DNA from: Caulobacter vibrioides
Lineage (GTDB): Bacteria; Pseudomonadota; Alphaproteobacteria; Caulobacterales; Caulobacteraceae
DNA: 64,000 nt
NCBI RefSeq assembly: GCF_002310375.3
Contig: NZ_CP023315.3
Coordinates: 1,302,001 to 1,366,000, forward strand
Reading direction: 5' to 3'
Under the pieces are notes generated by a model, which ran no database searches, had not been told where the DNA came from, and was given only the letters and a program-made list of their open reading frames with translations. Position numbers and translations under genes: made by a program. This document shows positions 16,580 through 24,680 of the stretch, piece after piece (position 1 is the stretch's first letter; every line of letters starts with the position of its first letter).

Positions 16580-17594
16580 AATTCTGTCGCTTGAGCAAGC
16601 GTTCAAGGTGTTCGCCCAAGCGACGGCGGGGGAGTTCGACGAGGTCGAGATTGAAGGCATTGTCGCTGGAGACTGGGCGAACCCTGACGTTCATATCGAC
16701 GTCGGTCACTCAGAGATCGCTGCGCCCTTCATGGAGGCGTTCGTTACAAGCCAGGACGCCATCTATAAGCTTGTCGCTGCGATCAAGTACGGTGCTGCTG
16801 ACATCAGACACCTTACGAACGAGGACCAAGAGGCCTTCTTGGTGCAAGTGCGCGTATCGGAGGGAAGCTCCCAGTACCTCGAAAGAATTGGCGAAGTGTT
16901 GGAGAGGTTGGGGTTAGAAGCCGTGGGCAAGCTGACACCTGGACAGATTGTTGCGCTCGTCGCGGGCGGCCTAATCCTGTGGTCCGGCGTTGCGGGTTGG
17001 ACACAATACCTCGATACCCGGAAGGAGGTTCGCCTCGCCGAAATCTCGTCTGAGGAGCGGAAGGCATCCATCGCAGCTCTAGATTTTGCCAACAGACAGC
17101 AGGCTGAGACCACCCGACTTGTGATAGCGACAATGCGCGAGACGGGCGGCCCTCTTGAGCAGGTGGTTGAAAGTGCCGATGAAGCTCATGGAGCGCTTCT
17201 CAAGGCAGCTTCTACGGTTCCAAACACCACTGTGAATGGCGTGAGCATCTCTCGGGACGAAGCTCGCGAACTCCGAAAAAGTGCCCGTCGCGTGGCGATC
17301 CAACAGATCGTTGAGCGAGAGATGAAGGTCATCGACATCAACACTTCTGACCCAGCACATACGTCAGTGGTGGTTGAGGGCGTCGGAGATCGGACGCAGT
17401 ACAAGCTGCAATTCAGGGATCGCATGATCCAAGAGCGAGATCAGGCCAGCCTGTTCCAAAGCTTGAGAGAGCGTCGCTCAATTTGGCTTCGCTTAGAGGT
17501 TAAGGCCGTGGGAACAGACGTGCGTTCCGTTGAAATCCTTGGAGTGGTTCAGCCCCCGGCTCCGGGTCCAGTTGAGTTGGCCGAACAGGAATAG
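16566..17594 (+). CDS. single-pass membrane protein of unknown function (cargo next to attR)
   Basis: The product has 342 residues from GTG 16566, chosen because GGAG lies six bases upstream; a longer reading from GTG 16494 has no such site. The N-terminal 120 residues are an acidic soluble domain (EDQEAFLVQVRV near its end). A transmembrane helix follows (LTPGQIVALVAGGLILWSGV), then a helical stretch (RLAEISSEERKASIAALDF) and a beta-rich C-terminal domain (IWLRLEVKAVGTDVRSVEI). I do not recognise it. Its position as the last gene before attR is where prophages and satellites often carry lysogenic-conversion or defence cargo. Confidence 0.65.
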   Translation: MAVVEILSLEQAFKVFAQATAGEFDEVEIEGIVAGDWANPDVHIDVGHSEIAAPFMEAFVTSQDAIYKLVAAIKYGAADIRHLTNEDQEAFLVQVRVSEGSSQYLERIGEVLERLGLEAVGKLTPGQIVALVAGGLILWSGVAGWTQYLDTRKEVRLAEISSEERKASIAALDFANRQQAETTRLVIATMRETGGPLEQVVESADEAHGALLKAASTVPNTTVNGVSISRDEARELRKSARRVAIQQIVEREMKVIDINTSDPAHTSVVVEGVGDRTQYKLQFRDRMIQERDQASLFQSLRERRSIWLRLEVKAVGTDVRSVEILGVVQPPAPGPVELAEQE

Positions 17595-17607
17595 CTTTCC
17601 TGTTGCG

Positions 17608-17628
17608 CTGTATCACACGAGTGATACA
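17608..17628. promoter_or_regulatory. candidate arm-type site / dyad near attR
   Basis: TGTATCAC-ACGA-GTGATACA is a perfect 8-bp inverted repeat. Its left half with the preceding c gives ctgtatcacacg, also present at 5465-5476 near attL. It may bind integrase or excisionase, or act as a terminator for the cargo gene. Confidence 0.45.
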
Positions 17629-17691
17629 CCAGACGTCGCAGGCGTCTATTAAGTCATTGAAAATGCTGGAGGGTTTCTGGCGCTAAGGCTC

Positions 17692-17708
17692 TCCCTCCGG
17701 GCCTACCA
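17692..17708 (+). repeat. attR: 17-bp direct repeat
   Basis: tccctccgggcctacca is identical to the tRNA 3' end at 5372-5388 and marks the right edge of the element. Confidence 0.85.
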
Positions 17709-17884
17709 AAACCAAAATTTATTCAGTTAACCGGAGGTTCTGCATCGTGGTCGGCATCAAGCTGACCACCTGGTACCTAGTCATTCTGAGCGCCAATCGA
17801 ATATTCTGTATACGCCTCACTGCCGCCGAGGTGAAAATCCGCAAGTCAACGCCCGCGTGGAACTGAGGGCAGCAGGATTGGACG

Positions 17885-18937
17885 ATGGAAAGGCCGCGAC
17901 ACCCGTTCCAAAGCTTCCAAGAAGAAGCCATTCATGATTTTTCACGCCATTCTGTTGGCGCGCGCTTCCTGTTTGTACCCGACCACTACGGAGATGGCGA
18001 AGAGCCCGCTGATATAGCTTGGTCATGTGACGGCGTCGTGTTGCTATTCTACTGCACCTCCAACGGGCGCTCGTATGAGAAGGGAGTTAAGCACAACAAG
18101 CGCCAAGCTAAGACTTGGCTGAACAGGTGGTCGGATCAACTACCGCTAGTCGGCCGAAATGAATACAACGAGTTCAATATAGCGCGCTCAACGGCGAAGG
18201 CTGTGGTCGTCCTCTCGGTTGTTCAGTGTCCAAACCCCGGCGCGCAACTTCATCTCGAAATGATGGAAAAGTACGCCCACAAGGGCGTGGTCGCGATCGC
18301 GACAATACCCGAGACTGTTTTCTCAGATCTAGCGAAGCTCGGCGCTTCTTTGGGTGATTTCGTCGCGTTGTTGCGGCAACTGCCCAATGATGGGGCCAAG
18401 CTTGACGAGTTGCAGATCAGAAATCGCTTCAGAGACCTGCACCGCGATACATTCTCCATGATTGAGGCGACACTGCTCACGCAAGATGGTCGTACCTGGA
18501 TGGATGGTCTGCTGAGCACCCTTCTCGGAGTGAGAGCAGAGATGAGCAAAGGTGGGGAGGAAATCGCGAAACAACGGATGGCACAGGTCTATGCGGATGT
18601 GGGGTTCAAGGAAATCGTATGGTTGGGCGCGGCCTCCCTTTCGGCAATCCAAGCTATTGAAGCCGTTCCGATTGGGCAGGTTGGGCCTCGGCAGATCGTA
18701 GGGGTGAAAACCTTCGGAGTTCGCACGCACGCTGTCGCCGTTGCCCCACTTCCAGATGCCCCAGCCCTCTTTGAAGCTCCTCAGCTTGCGAGCGCCAAAG
18801 CGACAGGATTGATTGTATCGGTTGCGCTTAGTTCGTTCGGCCGCTCGGTACTTCTGGCAACTCCGCGCGACGCAACCCCCACGAACATCTCGCAAGAAAT
18901 CCAAAAGCTTATTGAGGGTCTTGCAGTGATCGCGTGA
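17885..18937 (+). CDS. hypothetical protein, possibly with a degenerate nuclease-like N-terminal domain
   Basis: The product has 350 residues, soluble, with no recognised family. The N-terminus has an EEPADIAWSCDGVVLLFYC segment. Its layout (Pro-Ala-Asp, then an alternating hydrophobic strand) recalls PD-(D/E)XK-type proteins in which EPADLL is followed by a strand ending in a lysine. Here the strand runs into CTSNGRSYEK, so a catalytic lysine is not evident. Helical middle and beta-rich C-terminal parts follow. It lies just outside attR with composition unlike core genes, suggesting separate acquisition. The nuclease idea is weak inference. Confidence 0.6.
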   Translation: MERPRHPFQSFQEEAIHDFSRHSVGARFLFVPDHYGDGEEPADIAWSCDGVVLLFYCTSNGRSYEKGVKHNKRQAKTWLNRWSDQLPLVGRNEYNEFNIARSTAKAVVVLSVVQCPNPGAQLHLEMMEKYAHKGVVAIATIPETVFSDLAKLGASLGDFVALLRQLPNDGAKLDELQIRNRFRDLHRDTFSMIEATLLTQDGRTWMDGLLSTLLGVRAEMSKGGEEIAKQRMAQVYADVGFKEIVWLGAASLSAIQAIEAVPIGQVGPRQIVGVKTFGVRTHAVAVAPLPDAPALFEAPQLASAKATGLIVSVALSSFGRSVLLATPRDATPTNISQEIQKLIEGLAVIA

Positions 18938-19431
18938 TGCAACGCTCGATGGTATCGCGAAAGCGGTTTTTCAGTCTCTGTCATTGGCTGTAAAAAGTAG
19001 GTCAGACCTTCAACTCGGGCGCGGGATCTTCCGATCTAGCAGGCTGTAATCGCTCGGAATTTATAGGAAGCCTGTAGGTGTTTTTGTTGGTATCGACACC
19101 AAAATATTGAAGTGTTTCAACATAAAGTGGATACCCCCTGGCCTGCCAAATTTCTCAATTCCCTCGACAAAACAGCAACTTATCTGGTTGCGGAAGACTA
19201 GGTTCAATCCGTTACGTTCGTTAAGTGTTCCTTTTTGCCGTGAATCATAGATTTCCCTGATCCGGCGTCAGAACCGGACGCATCCGTCTCGACGCCCCGT
19301 CGACTCTCCGCACTCTCCCAGGCACATTTCCTAACGGCGGGGTTGTTCCGGAGTGCTGTCGCGGCTGCGACGCGGGACTCGGGACGCCCTTGAGCCGTCA
19401 CTCCCTCGATCCCGGGCTAGAGGAGGCCTCG
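18938..19431. other. 494-base intergenic region with degenerate att-like site
   Basis: No gene is seen. It is A+T-richer than the core. It contains a near-perfect 16-base palindrome (TTGGTATCGACACCAA, 19087-19102) and, at 19132-19148, a sequence matching 13 of 17 bases of the att repeat. Core-like composition resumes after about 19260. Confidence 0.45.
19132..19148 (+). repeat. degenerate third att-like copy
   Basis: taccccctggcctgcca matches the 17-bp att repeat at 13 positions and is followed by aa as at attR. It could be the scar of an older insertion in the same tRNA, or chance. Confidence 0.3.
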
Positions 19432-19743
19432 ATGGACATCGATCCCGATCGCCTGCGCGCGATCGTGGGCGCTCTGGGCGGCGTGGCCGTCTATGGCTGC
19501 GTGCAGATCGGCGCGCTGGGCGTGGTCGAGCGCGGCCTTCTGGTGCGGCTGGCCTGCGCGGCCGCCTCGGCGATGATCCTGGCGGGTTTCCTCGTGCGCG
19601 TGGCGCTGCCGCTCATTCCCTGGCCGCCGCTGCGCGAGGCCTATCTGTTCGGCTTTGTCGTTGGCGCGTTCAGCTGGGAGCTCCTGCCCATCGTGTTCCG
19701 GGCCGTGCGCCGGCGGGCCAGCGAGCGCCTGGAGCGTCCCTGA
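19432..19743 (+). CDS. small inner-membrane protein, unknown function
   Basis: The product has 103 residues from ATG 19432, with AGAGGAGG upstream. Three hydrophobic segments are visible (LGGVAVYGCVQIGALGVV, ACAAASAMILAGFLVRVALP and YLFGFVVGAFSWELLPIVF), ending in a basic Arg-rich tail, so the C-terminus is likely cytoplasmic. No family is recognised. It converges on malA and shares a terminator region with it. Confidence 0.65.
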   Translation: MDIDPDRLRAIVGALGGVAVYGCVQIGALGVVERGLLVRLACAAASAMILAGFLVRVALPLIPWPPLREAYLFGFVVGAFSWELLPIVFRAVRRRASERLERP

Positions 19744-19752
19744 GTATCAGGC

Positions 19753-19791
19753 AAAAAAAGAGCCCCTGTCGGGCAGGGCCGACAGGGGGCG
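19753..19791 (-). terminator. rho-independent terminator of malA
   Basis: On the minus strand a strong stem (ccccctgtcgg with ccgacaggggc) is followed by seven T. It lies 30 bases beyond the malA stop. Confidence 0.85.
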
Positions 19792-19820
19792 CTAAAGGCC
19801 TTTGGGGAAGGCTTACGGGG

Positions 19821-22556
19821 TTAGAACTTGTAGCTGGCGCCCAGCAGGAAGGTGCGGCCGTAGCGCTGGTGGTCGATGACCTGGCGGGTGTCGCCGTTCT
19901 GATAGGTGGTGAACGGCTCGTCGGTCAGGTTGTTGACCTGGCCCAGCAGCGACAGGCCTTCCATCGGGCCGTCGTTGAAGGTGTAGCCGATCTGGGCGTC
20001 GACGACGCTTTCGCCCTTGACCATGCGGTAGTTGCGGCCGTTGCCAAAGCCCGAGACCTCGCCCAGGAACTTCGAGCGGTAGCGGTCGCTGACCCGCACC
20101 GAGAAGCCGTCCTTCTCGTAGTAGACGGTCAGGTTGGCGACGTTCTTCGACAGGCCCGGGATCGGAGTCGACGGATCGCTGGGGTTGGGGCGGATCTTGC
20201 TGTCGGTGTGCGAGGCCGAGAAGACCGCGCCGAAGCCGTCCAGGGCCGGGGTGAGCAGGGCGCCCGGCATCGACAGCGTGAACTCCACGCCCTTGATCGA
20301 GCCGCCCTTGCCGTTCTGCGGCGTCGAGACGATGCCGCGACGCAGCGCCGGTTCCGCGCCGCTGGTGACCGGGAAGCCCGTGAAGTCGAAGACCAGGTTC
20401 TGGTCATAGACGTAGGTCTTCAGGTCCTTGTAGAAGCCGGCCAGCGAGACGTAGGCCTGACGACCGAAGTACTTTTCGTACGACACGTCGAAGGCGTTGG
20501 CGCGCCAGGGCTCCAGCTCCGGATTGCCGCCGCTGCCGCTCCAGGGCGAGTTGTTGATGTTGGTCGAGGCGGCCTTGGCCGGATCGTAGCCGAAGGTCTT
20601 GGACGCGCGCATCTGGTCCATGCGGGGACGGGCCAGGGTGCGGGCGGCGCTGACGCGGATCATCTGCTCGTTGGGCAGATGGAACTGCAGGTTCATGCTG
20701 GGCAGCACGTCGGTATAGGTCTTGCCGCCGCTCAGCGTGGTGCTCTTGACGCCCGTGCCCGAGCCGGTGGCGCCCAGGGCCGTCGAGCTCTGGTCGGTGT
20801 GCACGACCTGGAAGCCGACATTGCCGGTGACGTTCAGGCCGCTGAGGTCGGTGTCGATATCGGCCTTCACATAGCCGAGCGTGACCTTTTCCTCGACGTT
20901 CCAGCTCTTGACCAGCACGTCGGCGTTGGGGTTGCGGACCAGGTCATAGACGCCCGCGCCGATCAGGGCAAACGGGTCGTAGCTGACCATGCCCTTGATG
21001 CCCATGAACGCCAGCGAGGTGGAGCCGACCAGGGCGTTGCTCGGAATGGCGACGCTGGCGGGGTTGCCCTTCACGCGCAGGAACCACTCGTCATTGACCA
21101 GGGTCTTGCCGCGCTCGCTGTAGTTCACGCCGAAGTCGAGGGCCTTGATCGGGCCGTTCAGCATGCGCTTGGCCGAAAGGCGGATGGCCTTCAGCTCGTC
21201 CTCGATGGTCGGCTTGTTCAGATAGCCGTCCTGACCGCCGGGCAGGGTGGCCGCGTCGGTGCCCCAGCCCTGCGGGCTGGTCAGCTTGATCAGGTTGGCG
21301 TCGGCGTAGTTCAGGGTCGAGTTGAACTGGGCGACGCCGTCGCCGTCCATGGTGAAGCCCAGGGTGTCGGTGGCGCCGACGCCGCTGCGGCCCGTGCCCG
21401 AATAGCTTTCCAGGATCTGGTCGGTGCGCTCGACCTTCGACCACGACAGGTCGGCGGTGACGGTGGTGTTGTCGTCGACGAAGAACTTGTTGTTCCAGCC
21501 GAACGCCTTGACGGTGTTTTCACGCAGGTTGCTGTCGTTGCGGACAACGCCCTTCACGCCGGCGAACGTGCCCTTGGTGACCAGCTTATCGGCCGAGGCG
21601 TAGCCCGGCTGCAGGGTGGCGGCCGACCAGTACAGCGGCAGCTCGATGCCGCGCAGGATCTGGCGGTTGTCGAACTTCGAATAGAAGACGTCGATCGCGC
21701 CCGAATAGTGCTCGTTCGGCTTGAACTCGAGGACGCCGATGACGCCGTCGCGCTTGAGCTTGCTCGACATCACGTACGGCTTGGCGCCGCCGATCACCAG
21801 ATTGCCGGTCGCGTCGGCGGTCGGATAGCCCCAGGCGTTCCAGCGCTCGGCCTGATAGGGCGACTCCATGTGGGCGTAGCCCAGGGCCAGGCCGACCTTA
21901 CCGTCGGCGAACTGGTCGATATAGGAGATGCTGAAGCGGTTGCCCTTGGACGAGGTGCCGGCGTTCAAGGCGCCGATATCGTTCCACTCATAGCGGGCGC
22001 CGACGGCCAGGGCGCGCTTGCCATAGGCCAGCGGGCGGACGGTCTGCATGTCGGCGGTGCCGGCCAGGCCCTGGCCGATCAGGGCGGCGTCGGGGGTCTT
22101 GTAGACGACGACGGCGCTCAGCAGTTCCGACGGATACTGGTCGAACTCGACGCCCCGGTTGTCGCCGGTCGAGACCTGCTCACGGCCGTTCAGCAGGGCG
22201 GTGGTGAAGTCCGGCGCCAGGCCCCGGATCGAGATGACCTGCCCGCGGCCGTCGAGGCGCTGGGCGGTCAGACCGGGCAGGCGGGCGATCGACTCGGCGA
22301 TCGACACGTCGGGCAGCTTGCCGATGTCTTCGGCCGAGACGGCTTCGACGATCGAGGTCGAGCTCTTCTTCAGCGAGATGGCGCCTTCGATCCCGCGGCG
22401 GATGCCGGTGACGACGACTTCCTCGACCTTGGTGTCATCCGCAGCGGGGGTGGCGGTCTGAGCCTGGGCCGAGCCGGTGACGGCGAAAGCGAGCGCCAGG
22501 CCCGTGGCTCCGCCGGCCATCAGCCAGGCGCGACGACGCGAAAATTGGGTGTTCAT
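19821..22556 (-). CDS. malA: TonB-dependent maltodextrin receptor MalA
   Basis: The product has 911 residues. A signal peptide ends around AQAQ. The TonB box VEEVVVTG is followed by the plug domain (SAEDIGKLPDVSIAESIARL, then ISIRGLAPDFTTALLNGR) and a long 22-strand-type barrel ending in the expected terminal Phe (LLGASYKF). It should carry maltodextrins across the outer membrane using TonB energy. Gene order (receptor divergent from amylase, then alpha-glucosidase, LacI repressor, MFS transporter, glucoamylase) equals the published C. crescentus mal locus, which supports the symbol. TGCAAA-containing candidate operators lie upstream. Confidence 0.9.
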   Translation of the reverse strand: MNTQFSRRRAWLMAGGATGLALAFAVTGSAQAQTATPAADDTKVEEVVVTGIRRGIEGAISLKKSSTSIVEAVSAEDIGKLPDVSIAESIARLPGLTAQRLDGRGQVISIRGLAPDFTTALLNGREQVSTGDNRGVEFDQYPSELLSAVVVYKTPDAALIGQGLAGTADMQTVRPLAYGKRALAVGARYEWNDIGALNAGTSSKGNRFSISYIDQFADGKVGLALGYAHMESPYQAERWNAWGYPTADATGNLVIGGAKPYVMSSKLKRDGVIGVLEFKPNEHYSGAIDVFYSKFDNRQILRGIELPLYWSAATLQPGYASADKLVTKGTFAGVKGVVRNDSNLRENTVKAFGWNNKFFVDDNTTVTADLSWSKVERTDQILESYSGTGRSGVGATDTLGFTMDGDGVAQFNSTLNYADANLIKLTSPQGWGTDAATLPGGQDGYLNKPTIEDELKAIRLSAKRMLNGPIKALDFGVNYSERGKTLVNDEWFLRVKGNPASVAIPSNALVGSTSLAFMGIKGMVSYDPFALIGAGVYDLVRNPNADVLVKSWNVEEKVTLGYVKADIDTDLSGLNVTGNVGFQVVHTDQSSTALGATGSGTGVKSTTLSGGKTYTDVLPSMNLQFHLPNEQMIRVSAARTLARPRMDQMRASKTFGYDPAKAASTNINNSPWSGSGGNPELEPWRANAFDVSYEKYFGRQAYVSLAGFYKDLKTYVYDQNLVFDFTGFPVTSGAEPALRRGIVSTPQNGKGGSIKGVEFTLSMPGALLTPALDGFGAVFSASHTDSKIRPNPSDPSTPIPGLSKNVANLTVYYEKDGFSVRVSDRYRSKFLGEVSGFGNGRNYRMVKGESVVDAQIGYTFNDGPMEGLSLLGQVNNLTDEPFTTYQNGDTRQVIDHQRYGRTFLLGASYKF

Positions 22557-22610
22557 ACGAGTTCCCTCCCTGTCCGGCTCTGCGCTGTTGAGGTCGTGCG
22601 GCGGGCCGTT

Positions 22611-22633
22611 GCTGCAAACTACTGCAAATTAAC
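22611..22633. promoter_or_regulatory. candidate MalI operator, malA side
   Basis: gctgcaaactactgcaaatt contains two TGCAAA in tandem, ten bases apart, about 55 bases upstream of the malA start codon. Confidence 0.4.
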
Positions 22634-22799
22634 GGACCGTAATCAACCCAAAAAAATGCAAACGGGGCCTTCTGGAGGCGCCGTTGTCGCTGTGAATGGG
22701 CGTTGTGTGGCTTCTTTGCGCCACATTATCCGCCTTGGGGTGGCGCAGTTGCCCGCAAATGCTCTCAAGTTGAAGGATTGACAGCCTTTCATTCGGGCT

Positions 22800-22821
22800 G
22801 CAAATTCTTGCAAAGAATTGC
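22800..22821. promoter_or_regulatory. candidate MalI operator, amylase side
   Basis: The 22-base imperfect palindrome is centred on GC (gcaaattctt-gcaaagaattgc), with 8 of 11 positions symmetrical. Its core TCTTGCAAAGAA recurs at 27427-27438 upstream of malY. Confidence 0.55.
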
Positions 22822-22865
22822 AATGCGGCCCGCAAGTCGGGGCGTGCATTGAGGGGAGGGGAGCG

Positions 22866-24680
22866 ATGTCGGCCTTGACGCCCTGGCGGCGGACGCTGCT
22901 GGCCATGACGGCCATGAGCGCGCTCGGCGTGGGCGCCATGACGACGGCCGCCTCTGCGGCTCCCGATCCCTACCTTCAGCGCAAGCCCCAGGACGAGGTG
23001 ATCTACTTCGTCCTGCCCGATCGCCTCGAAAATGGCGACGCGACGAATGATCACGGCGGACCCGCCCTGGGGGCCTTGGTCGACGGCTTTGATCCCGCGC
23101 GGGCGGGCTTCTATCATGGCGGCGACCTCAAGGGCGTGACGCGCCGTCTGGACTACATCCAGGGCTTGGGGGCGACCGCCGTCTGGCTGGCGCCGATCTT
23201 CGTGAACCGGGCCGTGCAAGGGCCGCCCGGCCAGGAATCGGCCGCGCATCACGGCTACTGGATCACCGACTTCACCGACGTCGATCCGCACCTGGGAACC
23301 AAGGCCGACTTCAAGGCCCTGGTCGACGCGGCCCATGCGCGCGGGATGAAGGTCTATATGGACATCGTCGTGAACCACACGGCCGATGTCATTCAGTACA
23401 AGGAATGCCCGGACGGCCGCTGCGCCTATCGCGGCGTCGCGGACTATCCCTATGTCCGTCGCGGCGGGGGCGACGGGGCGTCGATCAATGACGGCTTCGA
23501 CGGCAGGGATTTCAGCAAGCTCAAGCGCCCGGACTGGGCCTATACGCCCTATATCCCGCCCGGCCAGGAGCGCGCCAAGACGCCCGCCTGGCTGAACGAT
23601 CCGATCTACTATCACAACCGGGGTGACAGCACCTTCGCCGGCGAGAGCTCGCTGCTGGGCGACTTCGCCACGCTGGATGACGTCTTCACCGAGCACCCGC
23701 GCGTGGTTGACGGCTTCATCGAGGTCTATGGCCACTGGATCGACGAGTTCGGGATCGACGGCTATCGCATCGACACCGCCCGCCATGTGAACCCCGAGTT
23801 CTGGCAGGCCTTCGTTCCGGCCATGCTGGGGCGCGCCAAGGCCAAGGGTATTCCGAACTTCCACATCTTCGGCGAGGTCTTCGACCCCGACGTTGCGGCC
23901 CTGGCGCGGCACGTGAAGGTCGACAAGCTGCCGGCGGTGCTGGACTTCGCCTTCCAGGCGGCGGTCACGGACGTCGTCACCGGCCGCGCCGGACCCGACC
24001 GGCTGGCCAGCGTCTTCGCGAGCGACGCTGTCTATGACGGCGGCGAGGCCACGACGCGCCAGCTGCCGACCTTTCTTGGCAATCACGACATGGGCCGCAT
24101 CGGCCATTTCGTGCTGAAGGCTCATCCGAAGATCGGCGATGACGCGCTTCTGGCGCGGGTCACCCTGGCCAACGCCATCATGCTGACCGCGCGCGGCGTG
24201 CCGACGATCTACTATGGCGACGAGCAGGGCTTCACTGGCGACGGCGACTATGCCGACAGCCGTGAGGACATGTTCCCGAGCCAAGTGGCCAGCTACAACG
24301 ACAACCGCCTGGTCGGCTCGACGGCCACGGGGCCTAGGTCGGCGTTCCAGGCCGATGGCGTCCTCCACCGTCGTATTGCGGCGCTTTCAAAGCTGCGGGC
24401 CACGACGCCCGCGCTGCGTGAAGGGCGGCAGGTGACGCGGGTCGCCGAGGCCAAGCCCGGCCTGCTGGCCTACTCGCGGCTGATGGCGGAAACCGAGGTG
24501 CTGGCCGTCTTCAACACGAGCGACAAGCCGATCAAGGCGCGGGTGCCGGTCGAGATGGGCTCTGCGGCTTGGAAGAGCGTGCACGGCGCCTGCGTCTCGA
24601 GCGTCGCCGCCCCGGGCAGCTACAGCGTCGAACTGGCGCCGTTCGACTACATGATTTGCGTTTCCGAGGGACGATCGTGA
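22866..24680 (+). CDS. exported GH13 alpha-amylase
   Basis: The product has 604 residues. A signal peptide ends near ASAAPDPY, so it works in the periplasm or at the surface. The (beta/alpha)8 barrel carries the GH13 signatures: VVNHTAD, the nucleophile Asp in DGYRIDTARH (near residue 303), the acid/base Glu in FHIFGEVFD (near 336) and the transition-state Asp in FLGNHDMGR (near 407). It should cut alpha-1,4 glucans to maltodextrins for MalA. A purine-rich ggggaggggagcg precedes ATG 22866. The stop overlaps the GTG of the next gene, giving a two-gene operon. Confidence 0.92.
   Translation: MSALTPWRRTLLAMTAMSALGVGAMTTAASAAPDPYLQRKPQDEVIYFVLPDRLENGDATNDHGGPALGALVDGFDPARAGFYHGGDLKGVTRRLDYIQGLGATAVWLAPIFVNRAVQGPPGQESAAHHGYWITDFTDVDPHLGTKADFKALVDAAHARGMKVYMDIVVNHTADVIQYKECPDGRCAYRGVADYPYVRRGGGDGASINDGFDGRDFSKLKRPDWAYTPYIPPGQERAKTPAWLNDPIYYHNRGDSTFAGESSLLGDFATLDDVFTEHPRVVDGFIEVYGHWIDEFGIDGYRIDTARHVNPEFWQAFVPAMLGRAKAKGIPNFHIFGEVFDPDVAALARHVKVDKLPAVLDFAFQAAVTDVVTGRAGPDRLASVFASDAVYDGGEATTRQLPTFLGNHDMGRIGHFVLKAHPKIGDDALLARVTLANAIMLTARGVPTIYYGDEQGFTGDGDYADSREDMFPSQVASYNDNRLVGSTATGPRSAFQADGVLHRRIAALSKLRATTPALREGRQVTRVAEAKPGLLAYSRLMAETEVLAVFNTSDKPIKARVPVEMGSAAWKSVHGACVSSVAAPGSYSVELAPFDYMICVSEGRS

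Larger units (their letters stand above)
5372..17708 (+). mobile_element. 12.3-kb integrated phage-like element in the tRNA 3' end
   Basis: The boundaries are the 17-bp direct repeat tccctccgggcctacca at the tRNA end and at 17692-17708. The integrase starts 64 bases inside the left repeat. Genes inside include two site-specific recombinases, a BRO-type antirepressor, a 1338-residue phage-type protein and many unknowns. Structural, packaging and replication modules are missing. That content fits a phage satellite or a decayed prophage. Stretches of lower G+C and unusual codon use (about 7.1-8.6 kb and 16.5-17.6 kb) contrast with the flanking core genes. Confidence 0.85.
17595..17884. other. 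gap containing right end of the element
   Basis: No gene is seen. It holds the TGTATCAC-ACGA-GTGATACA dyad, attR, and about 175 bases of A+T-richer sequence leading to the next gene. Confidence 0.5.
22557..22865. other. divergent malA / amylase promoter region
   Basis: The 309 bases contain many TGCAAA hexamers (22613, 22623, 22657, and the 22800-22823 cluster). Composition is A+T-richer than the genes. It should hold both promoters and the repressor sites. Confidence 0.6.

Noticed and set aside
17719..17931. 70-residue minus-strand frame between attR and the 350-residue gene
   Set aside because: It overlaps the start of a better plus-strand gene and has no supporting signal.
19353..22781. 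1142-residue plus-strand open frame antisense to malA
   Set aside because: It is a third-position G+C artefact over a clear TonB receptor; the protein has biased composition and no domain.
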